In this document: piece by piece, positions 42,327 to 50,647 of the stretch
How positions within the stretch are numbered: position 1 is the stretch's first letter
Layout: every line of letters starts with the position of its first letter
Assembly: GCF_013283195.1 (NCBI RefSeq)
Contig: NZ_JABEKT010000002.1
Location: forward strand, 310,001 to 374,000
Length of the DNA stretch: 64,000 bases
From: Ensifer adhaerens
GTDB taxonomy: Bacteria; Pseudomonadota; Alphaproteobacteria; Rhizobiales; Rhizobiaceae
Direction of reading: 5' to 3'
The notes under the pieces: model-generated
The model's input: only the letters and a program-made list of their open reading frames with translations
Databases searched by the model: none
What the model was told of the DNA's origin: nothing
Made by a program: the position numbers and the translations under genes

Positions 42327-43175
42327 TCAACCCGCGGCGCGTGCGAGAAGGGCGCGGGCGCGGGTGACGATCGGCCGGTCGACGAATTTTCCCTCGAAGG
42401 TAAAGGCGCCGATCCCGGCCTGATCGGCCTGGTCGGCGGCGTCGATCAGGCGCCTCGCACGCTCGATTTCTTCTGGCGAAGGCGAAAAGCCTTCGTTGAG
42501 GAGGGGCACGACACTCGGGTGAATGCAGGTGGCGCCATCGAAGCCGAAGTCTTTGGCTTCCGCAATGGCTGCGGCCAGTGCCTGCCGGTCGGCATAGTCA
42601 GCGGTGCTGCGCAACAGCCCGAAGGAAAGAACGCCGGCGGCCTTCGCGGCATAATGGATCATCAGCTTCGGCACCCGCAGAACCTCGGGCGTCGGCTGGG
42701 CGCCCATCGACGTGGCCAGATCCTCGCTGCCGGCAGAAAGCGCGAAGACCCGCGGCCCCGCGGCGATCGACGCGGCGTTCAGCAGGCCCGCGGGGTCCTC
42801 GATCAGCGGAGCAAACCGCATCGCCTGTCGGTTTGCAGCCTCTTCCAGCGGCCGCAGATGCGCGTCGAGCCGATGGAGAACATCGGGCGAAGACACCTTG
42901 GGAATGTAAAGCGCTTGCGCGCCTGCCTCGCAGGCCGCAGCGGCATCGGCCAACATGGCGGGTACGTCGTGGGTGTTGATCCGGACGATGATCTGGGCGC
43001 CGCCCCGACCAACCATGGCTACGGATCGACCGAGTGCAGCCCGCGCGGCGTCCTTCTCGTTCGCCGCCACCGCATCTTCGAGATCGACGATGATCGCGTC
43101 GGCCCCACGCTCGTGGGCTCTTTCGAGAAAGCGGGGCGAACTGCCGGGAACATAAAGCAGCGAACGCATCCTCAT
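42327..43175 (-). CDS. HpcH/CitE-family CoA-ester lyase or aldolase
   Basis: 282 residues with a TIM-barrel of the citrate lyase beta/malyl-CoA lyase family: RSLLYVPGSSPRFLERA, IIVDLEDAVA (metal aspartate region), IIVRINT, LYIPKV, APLIEDPAGLLNA (glutamate) and GATCIHPSVVPLLNE. It cleaves or forms 3-hydroxyacyl-CoA or citramalyl-CoA type bonds. ATG ending 43175 overlaps the stop of a 59-codon frame upstream (ATGA). It is in the IclR-led leftward operon and probably finishes a catabolic route at glyoxylate/acetyl-CoA level. Confidence 0.9.
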   Translation of the reverse strand: MRMRSLLYVPGSSPRFLERAHERGADAIIVDLEDAVAANEKDAARAALGRSVAMVGRGGAQIIVRINTHDVPAMLADAAAACEAGAQALYIPKVSSPDVLHRLDAHLRPLEEAANRQAMRFAPLIEDPAGLLNAASIAAGPRVFALSAGSEDLATSMGAQPTPEVLRVPKLMIHYAAKAAGVLSFGLLRSTADYADRQALAAAIAEAKDFGFDGATCIHPSVVPLLNEGFSPSPEEIERARRLIDAADQADQAGIGAFTFEGKFVDRPIVTRARALLARAAG

Positions 43176-43351
43176 TTGGACCGGCCTCCCATAGCCACGG
43201 TACCTTCGTCGGCCGACAGATTGGCGGCGCGGAGCATGCCACGGGTGCTCTGTCCAAGCGAAAGCGATGGTCCCGTCTGGGGTTCGGCGAGACCGACATT
43301 CACGCCTATGCGGCAGGCAAAGGCGACGCAAGCTTTTGTCGAATAGAACAT
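43172..43351 (-). CDS. possible small protein coupled between iclR and citE-like genes
   Basis: 59 codons starting MFYSTKACVAFACRIG. The start overlaps the IclR stop (TGATG) and the stop overlaps the CitE-like start (ATGA), with GAGGAATTG as ribosome site. Such double coupling is unlikely by chance, but the composition is not clearly protein-like and I recognise no family. It may instead be a relic of a longer gene. Confidence 0.35.
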   Translation of the reverse strand: MFYSTKACVAFACRIGVNVGLAEPQTGPSLSLGQSTRGMLRAANLSADEGTVAMGGRSK

Positions 43352-44124
43352 CAATTCCTCGCTGGCGATTTCTCGCTCTTGAACATCCGCCGCGAGAGCG
43401 CCTCGCTTGCGCGGCGTGCAGCCTCGACCGTCACCTCGGTGACGCGACTGAGGTTGTTGGCGATCCGTTCGCGCGGGCCGGACATGTTGACGACGGCGAC
43501 GATACGCCCCTCGGGGTCGCGAATTGGCGCTGCGACCCCCGCCGCTCCCTCGACCCGGCCATGGAGATTGGCGACATAGCCTTGCCGGCGCGCGGCGCTC
43601 ACGCGCGCGGCGATGGCTCCCGGGTCGTCCTCGTCGGGGACGGAGAGGCGGAGATAGGCTTCGAGATCCTCGTCCGCGAGGCCGGACAGCAGCATCAGCC
43701 CGCTTGCCACGTAATGGGCGACACGCTGGGTTGCAATGTCGCGGTCATAGCGGATCTCCCGCATCGGGAGGACCTTGTTGAGATAGCGAACCTGCCGGTC
43801 ACCTGTCAGCACGGCGATGAAGCCGGTTTCCTCGATTGCAGCCACCGTTTCGCGCAGGATCGGTTCCGCGACCCTCAGGATCGTGCCCCAGCCGCTGTTT
43901 GTTTCCGACGGCTCGCCGGGCAACCGGATCAGCAGATAGCGCCCGTCGGCCTGGCGGGTGACATAACCGGCGTCGACCAACGTGCGCAGCAGCAGCAGCG
44001 TGCTGCTTTTCGGCAGGGCGAGCGCTTGCACGGTCTCGACGAGCGAGACAGCATCGCTGCGCGATGCCAACCACTCGATCAGGTCCAAAATTCTCTCCGC
44101 ACCTCGGCCGCTCATCGCATTCAT
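43351..44124 (-). CDS. IclR-family transcriptional regulator
   Basis: 257 residues: N-terminal winged helix (AERILDLIEWLA, then LALPKSSTLLLLRTLVDAGYV) and the IclR effector domain (~80-245) with GYVANLHGRVEGAAGVAAPI and VNMSGPRERI. A perfect 16-base palindrome lies five bases upstream of the start codon, implying autorepression. It is the first gene of an operon with the CitE-like lyase and probably senses its substrate acid. Confidence 0.92.
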   Translation of the reverse strand: MNAMSGRGAERILDLIEWLASRSDAVSLVETVQALALPKSSTLLLLRTLVDAGYVTRQADGRYLLIRLPGEPSETNSGWGTILRVAEPILRETVAAIEETGFIAVLTGDRQVRYLNKVLPMREIRYDRDIATQRVAHYVASGLMLLSGLADEDLEAYLRLSVPDEDDPGAIAARVSAARRQGYVANLHGRVEGAAGVAAPIRDPEGRIVAVVNMSGPRERIANNLSRVTEVTVEAARRASEALSRRMFKSEKSPARN

Positions 44125-44128
44125 TCTC

Positions 44129-44144
44129 GTTCAATATATTGAAC
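44129..44144. promoter_or_regulatory. IclR-type palindromic operator
   Basis: GTTCAATATATTGAAC is a perfect 16-base palindrome directly before the IclR gene. IclR proteins bind sites of this size and AT-rich centre. The remaining part of the 44125-44443 gap shows no gene. Confidence 0.65.
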
Positions 44145-44443
44145 ATGTACTAAATGATGAATTTATGAGGCGTGCCCGCCCTTGTCAACACGCGTTCGGC
44201 TTGGGCATTCCCTTCCGCAAGGCCGCCGAAAGTCACGCTTTGGCTGCTCCGTCCCGACGGAAGACTTTCGGGGGCGGGCGGTGCAATCGAGCCGTGCCGT
44301 GATTTCAGTCCGCAACAAATCTTGAAACGGCCAATCAAACACTCGCCTCCATTGGCAGGCACGCTCCCTTCCTGCCCGGTCCTCGACCATTCCTGTCGAG
44401 CCGCGACGATGACCTGGCCAGTGTTCGAATGAGGAGTGAACAG

Positions 44444-44629
44444 ATGCGTAAGCCTAAACTGACTGAAGCAGCACGCCCGATCCCCGTTCCCGGTTACAAG
44501 CCGGTGGCCCTTCCGGCTGTGCGTGCCGCCCACCTGATGCTGAAAAGCAAGCGCGATGCCGACGTGCGCCACGCCCAGAGGACGGCGAACATGCGCATCG
44601 TCAACCAGTTCGATCGTGACACCGACTAA
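44444..44629 (+). CDS. small basic hypothetical protein (61 aa)
   Basis: ATG at 44444 is preceded by a good GAGGAG at eight bases. The peptide is basic and proline-rich at the start (MRKPKLTEAARPIPVPGYKP) and helical later (AAHLMLKSKRDADVRHAQRT). No family is recognised. A longer start at 44429 lacks a ribosome site. It stands alone. Confidence 0.45.
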   Translation: MRKPKLTEAARPIPVPGYKPVALPAVRAAHLMLKSKRDADVRHAQRTANMRIVNQFDRDTD

Positions 44630-45070
44630 CGATCGGGCATCTGCCGATTTGCGCTGGCGCAGGCGTCAGCGCCGCCATGGTCCGACAGCCGACGGCTTCC
44701 AGCACTATCATTCGGTCCTCGTCGCTCAAATCGGGGTTCACCGAGATAACAGAGCCGTCATAGCGGGCGGGCACATCTCCGCCTCGGAAAGGCCTCCGCA
44801 GAAGATCGGTCATGTCTTGTGCAAAGACAGACAGAAGTCACGTCAATTTGGCCCCTGAGCCCACGCGAACCGCATTGTTCGTGTGAGGTCAGGGTCCTGC
44901 TTGACGGCAGAAGCAACACGTGTAAATAATAGATCAAGTAGTCGATTAATTAATAAAGCCGGCCGATCCCTAGGCAGCGCGCACGCTCATCCACCCTCCA
45001 ACACCAACTGCGATCCGATGCTCAACTCCATCTGCCACGCCCATTGCCGTTTGCGCTCGATGGCATCCGC
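44630..45070. other. intergenic stretch, no supported gene
   Basis: The part near 44915-44960 is unusually AT-rich (TAAATAATAGATCAAG, TTAATTAATAAAG) and could hold the promoter of the broken MFS gene. I see no RNA gene or repeat. Confidence 0.4.
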
Positions 45071-46354
45071 ATGAGCCGCCACTCCATTCGCATCCGACGG
45101 CGGTTGCCGGTCTTGGGAAGCGTCATGGCTGGCGCGTTCTCGACGCTCGGAAATGCCGTCGCCATGGTGGCCTTGCCTTGGTTCGTGCTGACGTTGACCG
45201 GAAGCCCTCTGTGGACCGGCATTGCCGCCGCCGCAGGCGTCTTGCCGGTGATTGCCGGCTCGCTGTTCGGCGGCGGTCTTGTCGATCGCTTCGGCCCGCG
45301 CTGGATCGCATTTACAGGTGATTTGACGAGCGCGCTTGCGGTCGCAGCGGTGCCGCTTCTCTATCATCTCGATATGCTCGGGATCGGAACGCTCGTCGCT
45401 CTGATCGCCATCGGCGCTGCAATGGACGGCCCGGCATCGATCGCCGCCGAAAGCCGCCACCCCGAACTGGCGCGTCTTGCGGGGTTCCGGCTGGAGCGGG
45501 TCAAGGCCGTGGATGAGCTGATCTAGAATGCCGGCGTGCTCGTCGGGCCGGCGCTTGCCGGCGTGATGATCGCGCTTGTTGGCGTCGAAGACACCTTGTG
45601 GCTGACCGCTGGATGTTCACTCGCCGCGGCGATCCTCGACGTTATCTCCCTGCCGACGCGGCGCAAATCGGTTGGCGCCGAACAGGTCGCCATCGGCCTG
45701 GCTGGCGCATGGGAAGCCGTTCGCTTCCTGTTGCGCGATCCGCTGCTGCGCAGCCTGATCATGCTGGGCACGTTGTTCGGCATCATCTTCGGCGCGATGG
45801 AGGCCGTCGTCATGCCGGCCTTTTTCAAGGCGACCGGGCAAAGCGCCATGAGCCTCGGCCTGTTCCTGTCGGCAAGCGGCGGCGGCGCCATTTTGGGCAC
45901 GCTTGCCTATGCGGCCTGGGGCCATCGGCTCTCCGGGCGTGGCATCCTTATCTTCGGCTGCGCCGTCGAGGCGCTCGCCATTCTCGTGCTGGCCTTGGCG
46001 CCTCCGGTTTCGCTGCTGATCGCCGCCGGCGCTGTGGCCGGTTTCGCGACGGGACCGATCGGGCCGATCGTCGCGACCGCAGCACTTCGCCGTGTGCCGG
46101 TCAAGCTGCGCGGGCGGGCGCTGGGTGCTGCGGATGCGCTGGAGCTCTCGGCGATCCCGCTGGCCATCATTCTGGCCGGTGGAGCGGTCGAGGTTTTTGG
46201 CGCTCAGCCATTGCTCCTGGGTTGCGCCGCAGCGCTCGCCGGCACGACGGTGATCGCCGTCTTTCTGCCGGGTCTGAAGCAGCTTGACCGCAGGCGGATC
46301 GGCAATGCGGCAAGGCTCCCCGTCGGCGATGACGTCGCCAGGGCGGGTGAGTAG
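45071..46354 (+). pseudogene. MFS transporter broken by an in-frame amber codon
   Basis: The frame encodes a 12-helix MFS exporter-like protein (LGSVMAGAFSTLGNAVAMVA ... GGGLVDRFGPRW), then stops at TAG 45524-45526 after KAVDELI. It continues in the same frame with NAGVLVGPALAGVMIALVG to 46354. MFS proteins of this group have Q-N-x-x-x-x-x-GP-x-LAG here, so TAG stands where CAG (Gln) is expected: a single C-to-T change. All other reading is intact, so the mutation is recent, or the stop is suppressed, or it is a sequencing error. The N-terminal piece alone (151 aa) would not transport. Confidence 0.85.
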
Positions 46355-46423
46355 CCATGCGGAAAGCGCCGTGCCCGTTGCGGTGAATAGGCTGTCAGCG
46401 TTGCGGCCGCGACGGTGGTCAAG

Positions 46424-46453
46424 GCTGCCGAGCGCACCATCGCGCTCGGCAGC
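46424..46453. terminator. hairpin between convergent transcripts
   Basis: A perfect 12-bp stem GCTGCCGAGCGC / GCGCTCGGCAGC with a 6-base loop lies between the end of the MFS remnant and the end of the RuBisCO-like operon. There is no U-tract in either direction, so it may act with Rho or as an RNA-stabilising end. Confidence 0.5.
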
Positions 46454-46491
46454 ACCCGGGGAGGTTATCTTATTGCCGGACCGCTGGACGC

Positions 46492-47610
46492 CTAGCGCGC
46501 GACCGCTTCGACGATCCTGCGGCTGGCCGAAACGATGTCCGTATCCTGCAGCAATGCGCCGCCGATCAGATACATCACATCGTTTCCGTAAGCGTCGCGC
46601 ATCTCCGGCACGCGGCCGAGGTTCATGCCGCCGCCGGGGGCAGGCACGATCGCCTTCGGGCCACCCATGTCGGTGGCGCAGGCCTTGGCGATCGACTGGC
46701 ATTCCTCGCGGGTGAAGCCAAAGCGCCCGCCGAAATTCGGATAGATCGCTGCGTCGGCCCCCATCAGGCGCTGCAAGGCGCCGTAGAAGCATCTGTGCGA
46801 AAAGCCAGTATCGGGCGAAACGACGTTGGCACCTGAGAACGCAGGATGCGAAACGATCGGCAGAGTGAAGGCCGGATCGGAGGCTAGCGTGTGGATCACA
46901 TCGTAGCCGGCAAGGGCCGGGGAAATCATCACCCCACCGGCGCCGGCCTCCTGCGCCATCATCGCGCGCTCGAACAGGTCTTTTGCCGACGCGGTGATGT
47001 TCGGCACGAAACTCGCCCGCCCGCCGCTCTTGGCATTGGCTTCGCCGACGGCATTGACGCAGGCGGCCAGCCGTTCGGCGAAGGGCGACGTCCGCTGGTC
47101 CACCAGCCCGTGGTCGTCCTTGACGAAATGCATGCCGCCGAGCGCGAAATCATGCGCGCGGCGGGCAAGCTCGGCCGAAGACAGGCCGACCGGCTTGATC
47201 GCCGACATCAACAGCGGCTGCGCGCCGATGCCGGCCCTTTGCCGCAAGCCGGCAATTCCATGCTTCGGGCCGGGGCAAAGCGCAAGGATGCCCGCGGACA
47301 GGCCGATGTTCTCGACCTTCAGGCCCGGCTTGATCGAGCTGTTGCCGAAGACAATGTTGAGGAACTGCAGGAAGTCGCCGCCGACATCGTCCTCGCTGTA
47401 GGAGATCTCGGCGAGATAGCCGGGCCGACCGTCCGGATCTTTTGCCAGCGCCTCGAGCTTGCCGAGGATTTCGTCCTCGACATAGCCTTTGGGCACGACA
47501 TCCCGAGGGATTTCGACCGTTTGTTCCAGGGCGATATCAAGCGCCCGCGTTCGCGCCTCCGCCTCGTCGGCCGCCCTGATGTAGTAGCTGACGGTGAACC
47601 GCGGAGCCAT
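46492..47610 (-). CDS. RuBisCO-like protein (form IV)
   Basis: 372 residues of the RuBisCO large-chain superfamily, shorter than true RuBisCO. K139 in SAIKPVGLS corresponds to the first active-site lysine. K164-D165-D166 in HFVKDDHG corresponds to the carbamylated lysine and aspartate, but the following metal glutamate is H167. H255 (SHPAFSGA) keeps the histidine and loses the arginine, and the C-terminal phosphate loop is APGGGMNLG. CO2 fixation is therefore not expected. RLPs enolise or isomerise sugar phosphates such as methylthioribulose-1-phosphate. It is last in mtnK-mtnA-tkt-tkt-RLP, starting on the stop of the preceding gene (TGATG), so its substrate should derive from 5-methylthioribose or a 5-deoxypentose. 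Confidence 0.9.
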   Translation of the reverse strand: MAPRFTVSYYIRAADEAEARTRALDIALEQTVEIPRDVVPKGYVEDEILGKLEALAKDPDGRPGYLAEISYSEDDVGGDFLQFLNIVFGNSSIKPGLKVENIGLSAGILALCPGPKHGIAGLRQRAGIGAQPLLMSAIKPVGLSSAELARRAHDFALGGMHFVKDDHGLVDQRTSPFAERLAACVNAVGEANAKSGGRASFVPNITASAKDLFERAMMAQEAGAGGVMISPALAGYDVIHTLASDPAFTLPIVSHPAFSGANVVSPDTGFSHRCFYGALQRLMGADAAIYPNFGGRFGFTREECQSIAKACATDMGGPKAIVPAPGGGMNLGRVPEMRDAYGNDVMYLIGGALLQDTDIVSASRRIVEAVAR

Positions 47611-48611
47611 CAGAGCGCCTCCGCCTTCTGCGCAGAGTGGACGTGATCGAGGCGAACCTCGGTCAGTTCATCTTCGCCGATTTCGAGCGACCTGCCGGTC
47701 AGCTCCTCGATCGCGGCCACCAGCGCGCCGGCGTCGAGGCCATACTTCTTCATGAGGTAAGGCTTCGAGGCGCCATGCGCAAACGTGTCCTTCAGGCCGA
47801 GACGCTTGAGGCGAACGCCAAGGCCCTCTTCGGCCACGATCTCGGCAACAATCGACCCGAGGCCGCCGACGATCGTGTGGTTTTCGAGCGTGACGATGCC
47901 CTTCTTGCCGCGCGCGGCCTTGAGCAGCCCTTCGCGGTCAAACGGCTTTAGCGTCGAGGCGTGCAGGTGATGAAGCCCGATGCCGCGCGCCTCGATCGGT
48001 TTTGTGGCGCGCAAGGCTTCCTCGGTGCAGACGCCGGAGCTGACGACGAGGATGTCGTCGCCTTCCGACAGGGTACGCAGCGTGTTGAACGCAAACGGCG
48101 TTGAGAAAAGCCGAGGGACTTCGCCGCGAAGGATGCGCACATAAACCGGTCCGTCGATCGCATCGGCAACCTCGAGTACCGTTTCGACCTCGGTCGCATC
48201 GCCGGTTTCCAGGATCGTCATGTTCGGCACGGCGCGCAGCACGGCGATGTCCTCGATCGCCTGGTGGGTGATGCCGCCGGGCGTGGTGATGCCAGGCAGG
48301 AAGCCCATCAGCCGCACCTTGCGGTTGGAATAGGCGATCGAATTGATCAGCTGGTCATAGGGGCGCCGGTAGAGGAACACCGAGAAGGTGTGGATGAAGG
48401 GCCGATAGCCCTGCATGGCAAGCCCGCCGGCAAAGGAGAGCATGTTCTGCTCGGCCATGCCCAACGACAGGAACTGCTCCGGGTGCCGGTCGCGGAAACC
48501 ATCGACCTCACAAGAAGAAGTGAGGTCGGCGGAGAGGCAAAGCACATCCGGGCGTGCTGTCGCGAAAGCCTCGAATGCCTTCGCGTAAGGGCGATTGACG
48601 ATTTCGACCAT
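47610..48611 (-). CDS. transketolase-like protein, C-terminal subunit
   Basis: 333 residues covering the pyrimidine-binding and C-terminal domains of a ThDP enzyme. The cofactor-activating glutamate is in SLGMAEQNMLSFAGGLAMQG (read in parts), followed by the GGITHQAIEDIAVLRAVPN loop and a C-terminal domain with VTLENHTIVGGLG. It must pair with the next gene upstream, as in other split transketolases (for example the apulose-4-phosphate type). The start is two bases after that gene's stop. Context points to a 2-carbon transfer or cleavage on a sugar phosphate made by MtnK, MtnA and the RLP. Confidence 0.9.
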   Translation of the reverse strand: MVEIVNRPYAKAFEAFATARPDVLCLSADLTSSCEVDGFRDRHPEQFLSLGMAEQNMLSFAGGLAMQGYRPFIHTFSVFLYRRPYDQLINSIAYSNRKVRLMGFLPGITTPGGITHQAIEDIAVLRAVPNMTILETGDATEVETVLEVADAIDGPVYVRILRGEVPRLFSTPFAFNTLRTLSEGDDILVVSSGVCTEEALRATKPIEARGIGLHHLHASTLKPFDREGLLKAARGKKGIVTLENHTIVGGLGSIVAEIVAEEGLGVRLKRLGLKDTFAHGASKPYLMKKYGLDAGALVAAIEELTGRSLEIGEDELTEVRLDHVHSAQKAEAL

Positions 48612-48613
48612 GG

Positions 48614-49549
48614 TCAGGCCCCTTCCATTTCGTTCGGGCTGACGCCCAGTTCGGCGGCGAGTGCCGCCTGCATCTCGAGCCGCTCTTCGGCGCTCTTGAA
48701 GCGCACGTAGTGAAGGCGCGGGAAGCGCTTCTTGAGGAAGTTCATTCCCTGGAACGGCGACGTGTTGGCGAGAATGACCAGCGGCTTGCCCGGCTCGGCG
48801 CTGTCCGCAGCGTTGCGCATGGCCTGAAGGTCGTGGCCGTCGATCGAGCGGCAGGTGGCGCCGAAGGCTGCAACGCGGCTGGCAAGATCGCCGAGATCGA
48901 GAACCGACGACATGGCACCATCGCATTGCTGACGGTTGACGTCGACGATGACGCGGATGTTGTCGATGCCATGGTGGGCCATTGCCGCCAGGCACTCCCA
49001 GGTCTGGCCCTCCTGAAATTCCCCGTCGGACATGTAGACCCAGACCTTGCCCGGCTCGTTGCGCCTCTTGCGAGCAAAGGCAACGCCCGCAGCCATGGAA
49101 AGGCCCTGCGCCAGCGAGCCTGTCGTGACTTCCATGCCCGGGCTGTGCTCGGCGCCGATCATCTCGACGGAGCTTCCGTCCTTGTTGAAATGGTCGAGCG
49201 CATGCTCATCCATGCGCCCGACCTCGATCAGCGCGCAGTAGATCACCAGCGCATAATGCGCCGGCGAGATGATGAAGCGATCATATTCCGGGGCCGACGG
49301 GCCGTGGTAGCCGGCGCCGGTAAAGGCGTCGGGGTTATCGGCGGAGGGCACGCCGCGAAACGGCAGCGGCACCTTCGGCAGGGTCGGTTCGCCGAGCTTG
49401 AGGAACTCGTTATAGAGCAGAGCGAGGCTTTCGGCGGCCGAGCAGGCCTGGCTCAGATAGCCGCCATTGTTCTTCATCGTGTGGAAGAAGACGCGGCGGC
49501 GAATGCCGAGTGCGATCTCCTCGGTGGTCTTCTGGTTTGTCAGGCTCAC
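48614..49549 (-). CDS. transketolase-like protein, N-terminal (ThDP-binding) subunit
   Basis: 311 residues. The diphosphate-binding motif reads VYMSDGEFQEGQTWE ... VDVNRQQCDG, so GDG is SDG with the Mg-binding asparagine kept. SPAHYALVIYCALIEVG and the EHSPGMEVTTGSLAQGLSMA loop are typical of transketolase. GTG start behind AAGGAG, three bases after the mtnA stop. It forms the holoenzyme with the C-terminal subunit. Confidence 0.92.
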   Translation of the reverse strand: MSLTNQKTTEEIALGIRRRVFFHTMKNNGGYLSQACSAAESLALLYNEFLKLGEPTLPKVPLPFRGVPSADNPDAFTGAGYHGPSAPEYDRFIISPAHYALVIYCALIEVGRMDEHALDHFNKDGSSVEMIGAEHSPGMEVTTGSLAQGLSMAAGVAFARKRRNEPGKVWVYMSDGEFQEGQTWECLAAMAHHGIDNIRVIVDVNRQQCDGAMSSVLDLGDLASRVAAFGATCRSIDGHDLQAMRNAADSAEPGKPLVILANTSPFQGMNFLKKRFPRLHYVRFKSAEERLEMQAALAAELGVSPNEMEGA

Positions 49550-49552
49550 CGG

Positions 49553-50647
49553 TCAGCTCCTTTCCGGAAACAGCGCTTTGAGGCCCTGCGGCGACGCCGT
49601 GGCGACGCCGCGTTCGGTGATGAGGCCGGTGATGAGGCGCGCAGGCGTCACGTCGAAGGCCGGGTTTGCCGAGGGGCTGCCTTCGGGTGAGACGCGCACC
49701 GAGATGATCGCGCCATCGGGGCCACGCCCTTGCACGAAGCTTACCTCGTCGCCGGTGCGTTCCTCGATCGGGATCTCCTTGACGCCGTCCTTGACCGTCC
49801 AGTCGATGGTTGGCGACGGGAGCGCGACATAGAAGGGAACATCGTTGTCGCTGGCGGCGAGCGCCTTCAGGTAGGTGCCGATCTTGTTGCAGACATCGCC
49901 GTTGGCCGTCGTGCGGTCGGTGCCGACGATCACCATGTCGACGGCGCCGTGCTGCATCAGGTGGCCGCCGGCATTGTCGACGATCAGCGTGTGCGGCACG
50001 CCATGGCCGTTGAGCTCCCAGGCGGTCAGCTGAGCGCCCTGGTTGCGCGGCCGGGTTTCGTCCACATAGACATGCACGGGAATACCCGCTTCGGTCGCCA
50101 TATAGATCGGTGCCGTCGCCGTTCCATAGTCGACGGTCGCAAGCCACCCGGCGTTGCAATGGGTCAGGATGTTGACCGGCTCGCCGGGCTTCTTCGTCGC
50201 CGCGATCTCGCGGATGATCTTGAGGCCGTTCGCCCCGATCGCCCGGTTGAGCTGCACGTCCTCCTCGGCGATTTCGCCGGCGCGCCGGTAGGCGGCCTCG
50301 GCGCGGTCGTCGACCGACAGCGGCCGCAGGAACTGGCGCATGGCCTCGAGCGCCCAGCGAAGGTTGATCGCGGTCGGTCGGGTCTCGTTGAGCTCCTCCC
50401 AGACCGCATCGAGATGCCGGTCGGACGGGTCGTGCGCCATGGCAATCGCGACTCCGTAGGCGGCGGTGACGCCGATCAGCGGCGCGCCGCGCACCCACAT
50501 GTCGCGGATGGCGACCGCCACGTCTGCGACTGTCTTCAGCGTGACGATCCGGAATTCGTGCGGCAGCCAGCGCTGGTCGATGATGTCGACCGAGCGGCCG
50601 TCGGCGTTGAGCCAGATCGTATGGTAGTGCTTTTCTCCGACTTTCAC
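49553..50647 (-). CDS. mtnA: S-methyl-5-thioribose-1-phosphate isomerase
   Basis: 364 residues of the IF-2B-related MtnA family. The catalytic cysteine is in [13 protein letters not shown] and the aspartate in [39 protein letters not shown] is the substrate loop. It converts methylthioribose-1-phosphate to methylthioribulose-1-phosphate (5-deoxyribose-1-phosphate is also accepted by some). GTG start overlapping the mtnK stop, with AGGAGA upstream; the longer frame is only the antisense of mtnK's end. Confidence 0.95.
   Translation of the reverse strand: MKVGEKHYHTIWLNADGRSVDIIDQRWLPHEFRIVTLKTVADVAVAIRDMWVRGAPLIGVTAAYGVAIAMAHDPSDRHLDAVWEELNETRPTAINLRWALEAMRQFLRPLSVDDRAEAAYRRAGEIAEEDVQLNRAIGANGLKIIREIAATKKPGEPVNILTHCNAGWLATVDYGTATAPIYMATEAGIPVHVYVDETRPRNQGAQLTAWELNGHGVPHTLIVDNAGGHLMQHGAVDMVIVGTDRTTANGDVCNKIGTYLKALAASDNDVPFYVALPSPTIDWTVKDGVKEIPIEERTGDEVSFVQGRGPDGAIISVRVSPEGSPSANPAFDVTPARLITGLITERGVATASPQGLKALFPERS

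Noticed and set aside
44601-44813. 70-codon leftward frame starting MTDLLRRPFRGG
   Set aside because: It partly reads like a protein but has no ribosome site, overlaps the better supported small gene at 44444-44629 and matches nothing known to me.
46492-47610. Reading the RuBisCO homologue as CO2-fixing RuBisCO
   Set aside because: It is too short and lacks the metal glutamate, the arginine after the active-site histidine and other substrate-binding residues; no small subunit or phosphoribulokinase is near.
46492-49549. Assignment of RLP plus split transketolase to D-apiose/apionate catabolism
   Set aside because: Both families occur in apiose pathways, but the same operon starts with clear mtnK and mtnA and has no apionate oxidoisomerase or apulose kinase. 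Kept only as an alternative to test.
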